Origin: Pseudomonadota bacterium | Lineage (GTDB): Bacteria; Desulfobacterota; Binatia; UBA1149 | Reading direction: 5' to 3' | NCBI GenBank assembly: GCA_014382245.1 | Contig: JACNKC010000047.1 | Location: forward strand, 1 to 64,000 | Length of the DNA: 64,000 nt | In this document: piece by piece, positions 61,918-64,000 of the stretch | Position numbering within the stretch: position 1 is the first letter of the stretch | How the letters are laid out: every line of letters begins with the position of its first letter | The notes under the pieces: model-generated | Database searches by the model: none | Seen by the model: only the letters and a program-made list of their open reading frames with translations | What the model was told of the DNA's origin: nothing | Made by a program: the position numbers and the translations under genes

Positions 61918-62978
61918 TGCGCGACGTAGCCGTGGTTTCGTTCGCCCAGGCGCCCAACCTGCGGTCAGACCGTGAGCGCAACGAAGTCGAGATTGTCATG
62001 CCGGTGGTGCGCGAGGCTCTGGACAGCGTTGGCCTTGAACAGAGCGACATCGGTTTCACCGTTTCGGGCAGCTGCGATTACCTCACCGGGGTGCCGTTTT
62101 CTTTCGTCATGGCCCTCGACGCGGTCGGCGCCTGGCCGCCGATTGAAGAGAGCCACGTAGAGATGGACGGAGCCTGGGCCTTGTACGAGGCCTGGGTCAG
62201 GCTTCAGCATGGAGATATCGACGCTGCCTTGATTTACAGCTTTGGCAAGACCTCGCTCACGGATCTCGACAAGGTAATGAGCTGCCAGCTCGACCCATAC
62301 ACGCTCATGCCGCTTTGGCCTGGTGCTATCAGCCTGGCTGGCCTGCAGGCCAGCGCCATGCTCGCCGCGGGTACGGTCAGCGAAGCCGATATGGCCGCCG
62401 TGGCTTCGCACAGCCGCGAAGCGGCCCAGGGCACCCCGGAGATTCCCGAAGCGGAAGGTCCCGCCGACGTTGACGATCTGCTGTCGCGACCACGCGTGGC
62501 GCATCCTCTGCGTGAGCACGACATAGCGCCTGCCACCGATGGCGCAGCCGCGATCGTGCTCGTGGCTGGCGACCGCGCCGCAGAGGTCTGTGACAAGCCG
62601 GCGTGGATAAGCGGTATTGACCACAGGGTGGATACCCACGCGCCAGGCAACCGCGACCTGACCACCTGCCCGTCGGCGCGAATGGCCGGCGAGCGCGCGG
62701 ATGTCGGCAGGAGCCACATCGAAGTCGCAGAGGTCTACGCGCCGTTTTCTCACCAGGAGCTGCTCCTGGCGAGCGAGCTTGGTCTTGGCGACGGGGTGGA
62801 TGTTAACCCCTCGGGTGGCGCGCTGGCGGGCCACACTTTCATGGTGGCGGGGCTCGCGCGCATAGGCGAAGCTGCCCGTCGCATTCACGACGGCACCGCC
62901 ACGAGGGTGCTGGGGCACGCGACGGCTGGGCCCTGCCTGCAGCAGAACCTGGTCTGCGTTATGGAGGCGGCCCGATGA
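61917..62978 (+). CDS. Thiolase-like protein (lipid-transfer/Ltp type)
   Basis: A 353-residue thiolase-superfamily protein: DVAVVSFAQAPN at the start, DVNPSGGALAGHTFMVAGLARIGEAARRI near the C-terminus and LQQNLVCVMEA. The N-terminal catalytic-Cys region reads HVEMDGAWALYEAWVRL, lacking the CGSG-type nucleophile. Such nondecarboxylating members include the SCPx/Ltp retro-aldolases that pair with DUF35. It overlaps genes on both sides by TGATG and ATGA. Confidence 0.87.
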   Translation: MRDVAVVSFAQAPNLRSDRERNEVEIVMPVVREALDSVGLEQSDIGFTVSGSCDYLTGVPFSFVMALDAVGAWPPIEESHVEMDGAWALYEAWVRLQHGDIDAALIYSFGKTSLTDLDKVMSCQLDPYTLMPLWPGAISLAGLQASAMLAAGTVSEADMAAVASHSREAAQGTPEIPEAEGPADVDDLLSRPRVAHPLREHDIAPATDGAAAIVLVAGDRAAEVCDKPAWISGIDHRVDTHAPGNRDLTTCPSARMAGERADVGRSHIEVAEVYAPFSHQELLLASELGLGDGVDVNPSGGALAGHTFMVAGLARIGEAARRIHDGTATRVLGHATAGPCLQQNLVCVMEAAR

Positions 62979-64000
62979 GCGAGCTCTGCGCTGTTACGGG
63001 CGTCGGCCAGACCCACCACGACGCTGAACGCAGCGACCTGTCCATGCACGGACTGGTGCGCGAAGCCGCGGTGCGAGCCCTGGCTGACGCCGGCCTCGAA
63101 TGGAAAGACATAGACGCGGTGGTGGTAGGCAAGGCGCCTGACCAGTTCGAAGGCGTAATGATGCCCGAGCTGATGATGGCCGACGCTCTGGGTGCGGTCG
63201 GTAAGCCACTGCTGAGGGTGCACACCGCCGGCAGCGTGGGCGGCTCGACCGGCCTGGTGGCGGCCAAACTGGTGCAGGGAGGCGTACACAAACGCGTGCT
63301 GGTGGTGGCCTGGGAGAAGCAATCCGAGGCCGACGCATCCTGGGTACTGATGATGAAAATTCCCTTTGCGGCTCCGCTGGTAGCGGGAGCGGGCGGTTAC
63401 TTTGCGCCCTATATCCGCGCTTACATGGAGCGTTCGGGGGCACCGAAAGATACGGGCATAAAGGTGGCCGTCAAGGATCGGCTTAACGCTCTCAAGAACC
63501 CTTACGCCCACCTCAAGATGCCCGATATCACCGAGGAGATGGTGGCTGACTCGCTGATGCTCTGGGACCCCATACGCTACCTTGAGACCTGCCCGTCTTC
63601 GGACGGGGCCTGCGCGCTGGTGTTGACCGCCGAGGACGCTCTTGGAAGCTGCGAAAAACCGGCCTGGGTGGTGTCGACCGCCATGCGCAGCGAACCCACG
63701 ATGTTCGCGGGCCGCGACGGCGTGAATCCCCAGGCCGGGATAGATTGCGCGGCTGAACTCTACCGAAAGGGGGGCATCACCGACCCGCGGCGGGATATAG
63801 ACGTGGCTGAAATATACGTTCCCTTCAGCTGGTTTGAGCCGATGTGGATGGAGAACCTGGGTTTTGCCGAGCAGGGCGAGGGCTGGAAGATGACAATGTC
63901 GGGTGCAACCGCGCTCGATGGCGATATGCCCATAAATGCGTCGGGCGGTGTGCTTTCCTCCAATCCCATAGGCGCGTCAGGTCTGCTGCGCTTTGCCGAG
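62975..64000 (+). CDS. Thiolase-like protein, second copy, 3' end beyond the window
   Basis: 342 codons without a stop up to the window edge; the ORF track omits it. It starts SELCAVTGVGQTHH, has LLRVHTAGSVGGSTGLVAAKLVQGG (nucleophile region with Ala/Gly/Ser, no Cys), VAEIYVPFSWFEPMWMENLGF (catalytic His region altered) and INASGGVLSSNPIGASGLLRFAE. It is probably missing about 30-40 residues. It pairs with the preceding thiolase-like gene (ATGA overlap), so the two may form a heteromeric enzyme with the two DUF35 proteins. Confidence 0.87.
   Translation, partial: MSELCAVTGVGQTHHDAERSDLSMHGLVREAAVRALADAGLEWKDIDAVVVGKAPDQFEGVMMPELMMADALGAVGKPLLRVHTAGSVGGSTGLVAAKLVQGGVHKRVLVVAWEKQSEADASWVLMMKIPFAAPLVAGAGGYFAPYIRAYMERSGAPKDTGIKVAVKDRLNALKNPYAHLKMPDITEEMVADSLMLWDPIRYLETCPSSDGACALVLTAEDALGSCEKPAWVVSTAMRSEPTMFAGRDGVNPQAGIDCAAELYRKGGITDPRRDIDVAEIYVPFSWFEPMWMENLGFAEQGEGWKMTMSGATALDGDMPINASGGVLSSNPIGASGLLRFAE

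Overview
The window is 64 kb of GC-rich, gene-dense bacterial chromosome. The gene set resembles a Gram-negative, Deltaproteobacteria-like lineage (Myxococcota, Desulfobacterota or Binatota-type MAGs). It has an Mla-type lipid transport operon, Tat and lipoprotein signals, a Gld-type ABC system, KorAB, Thr-rich linkers in secreted proteins, dockerin/DUF4215 proteins and many GTG/TTG starts. That assignment is an inference from gene content. No rRNA, phage, IS element or CRISPR array was seen; there is one tRNA.

Layout. 0-5.5 kb: end of a Cys-rich repeat/dockerin protein, an FMN/F420-type split-barrel protein plus an SDR, a MeaA-type mutase, and divergently a lysophospholipid acyltransferase. 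5.6-13.6 kb: korAB, a CBS protein, a coiled-coil/receiver protein whose phospho-acceptor Asp is Glu, a secreted unknown, a patatin-fold protein with degraded motifs, an orthodox receiver and an SCP2 protein. 13.7-24.97 kb (+): GT39/83 transferase, YCF48-like lipoprotein with a PDZ-containing RND protein, Gld-like ABC system (ATPase, permease, GldG-like, DUF4340), acyl-CoA dehydrogenase. 25-29.4 kb (-): mlaE-F-D preceded by two exported unknowns, one built of aromatic-Pro repeats. 29.6-36.7 kb (+): acsA, cysS, two DUF2889-like genes, small lipoprotein, Tat-exported aldo/keto reductase-ferredoxin, dinB, then tRNA-Arg(UCG) abutting a TauD remnant. 37-42.6 kb: a secreted astacin-TSP1-MAM protease with a GST, an SrkA-like kinase, PlsC-like acyltransferase, DUF3467.

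42.6-50.1 kb (-) is a phosphate locus read phoU-pstS-pstC-pstA-pstB2-pstB1, followed by an NTase-like/TPM/LemA trio. PhoU is fused to an LMW-phosphatase domain that has lost its nucleophilic Cys. The two PstB proteins carry complementary defects, predicting a heterodimer with one competent ATP site. 50.3-56.5 kb is a redox neighbourhood: a DsbD/ScsB-like protein, a lipoprotein of the sulfatase/alkaline-phosphatase superfamily, and an 848-residue VKOR-DsbA-FGE-like-TlpA fusion. 56.7-60.9 kb (+) is an overlapping set: speH, speE, a GT2, a nucleosidase and a spore-photoproduct-lyase-like radical SAM protein. 60.96-64 kb (+) is a DUF35-DUF35-thiolase-thiolase cluster that runs off the window.

The strongest candidates for something undescribed are the asymmetric PstB pair with the pseudo-phosphatase PhoU, the four-domain disulfide fusion protein, and the aromatic-Pro repeat protein heading the mla operon. 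A window-wide pattern also stands out: several genes without a Shine-Dalgarno have a sigma70-like -10 hexamer only 5-8 nt before the start codon, suggesting leaderless mRNAs.
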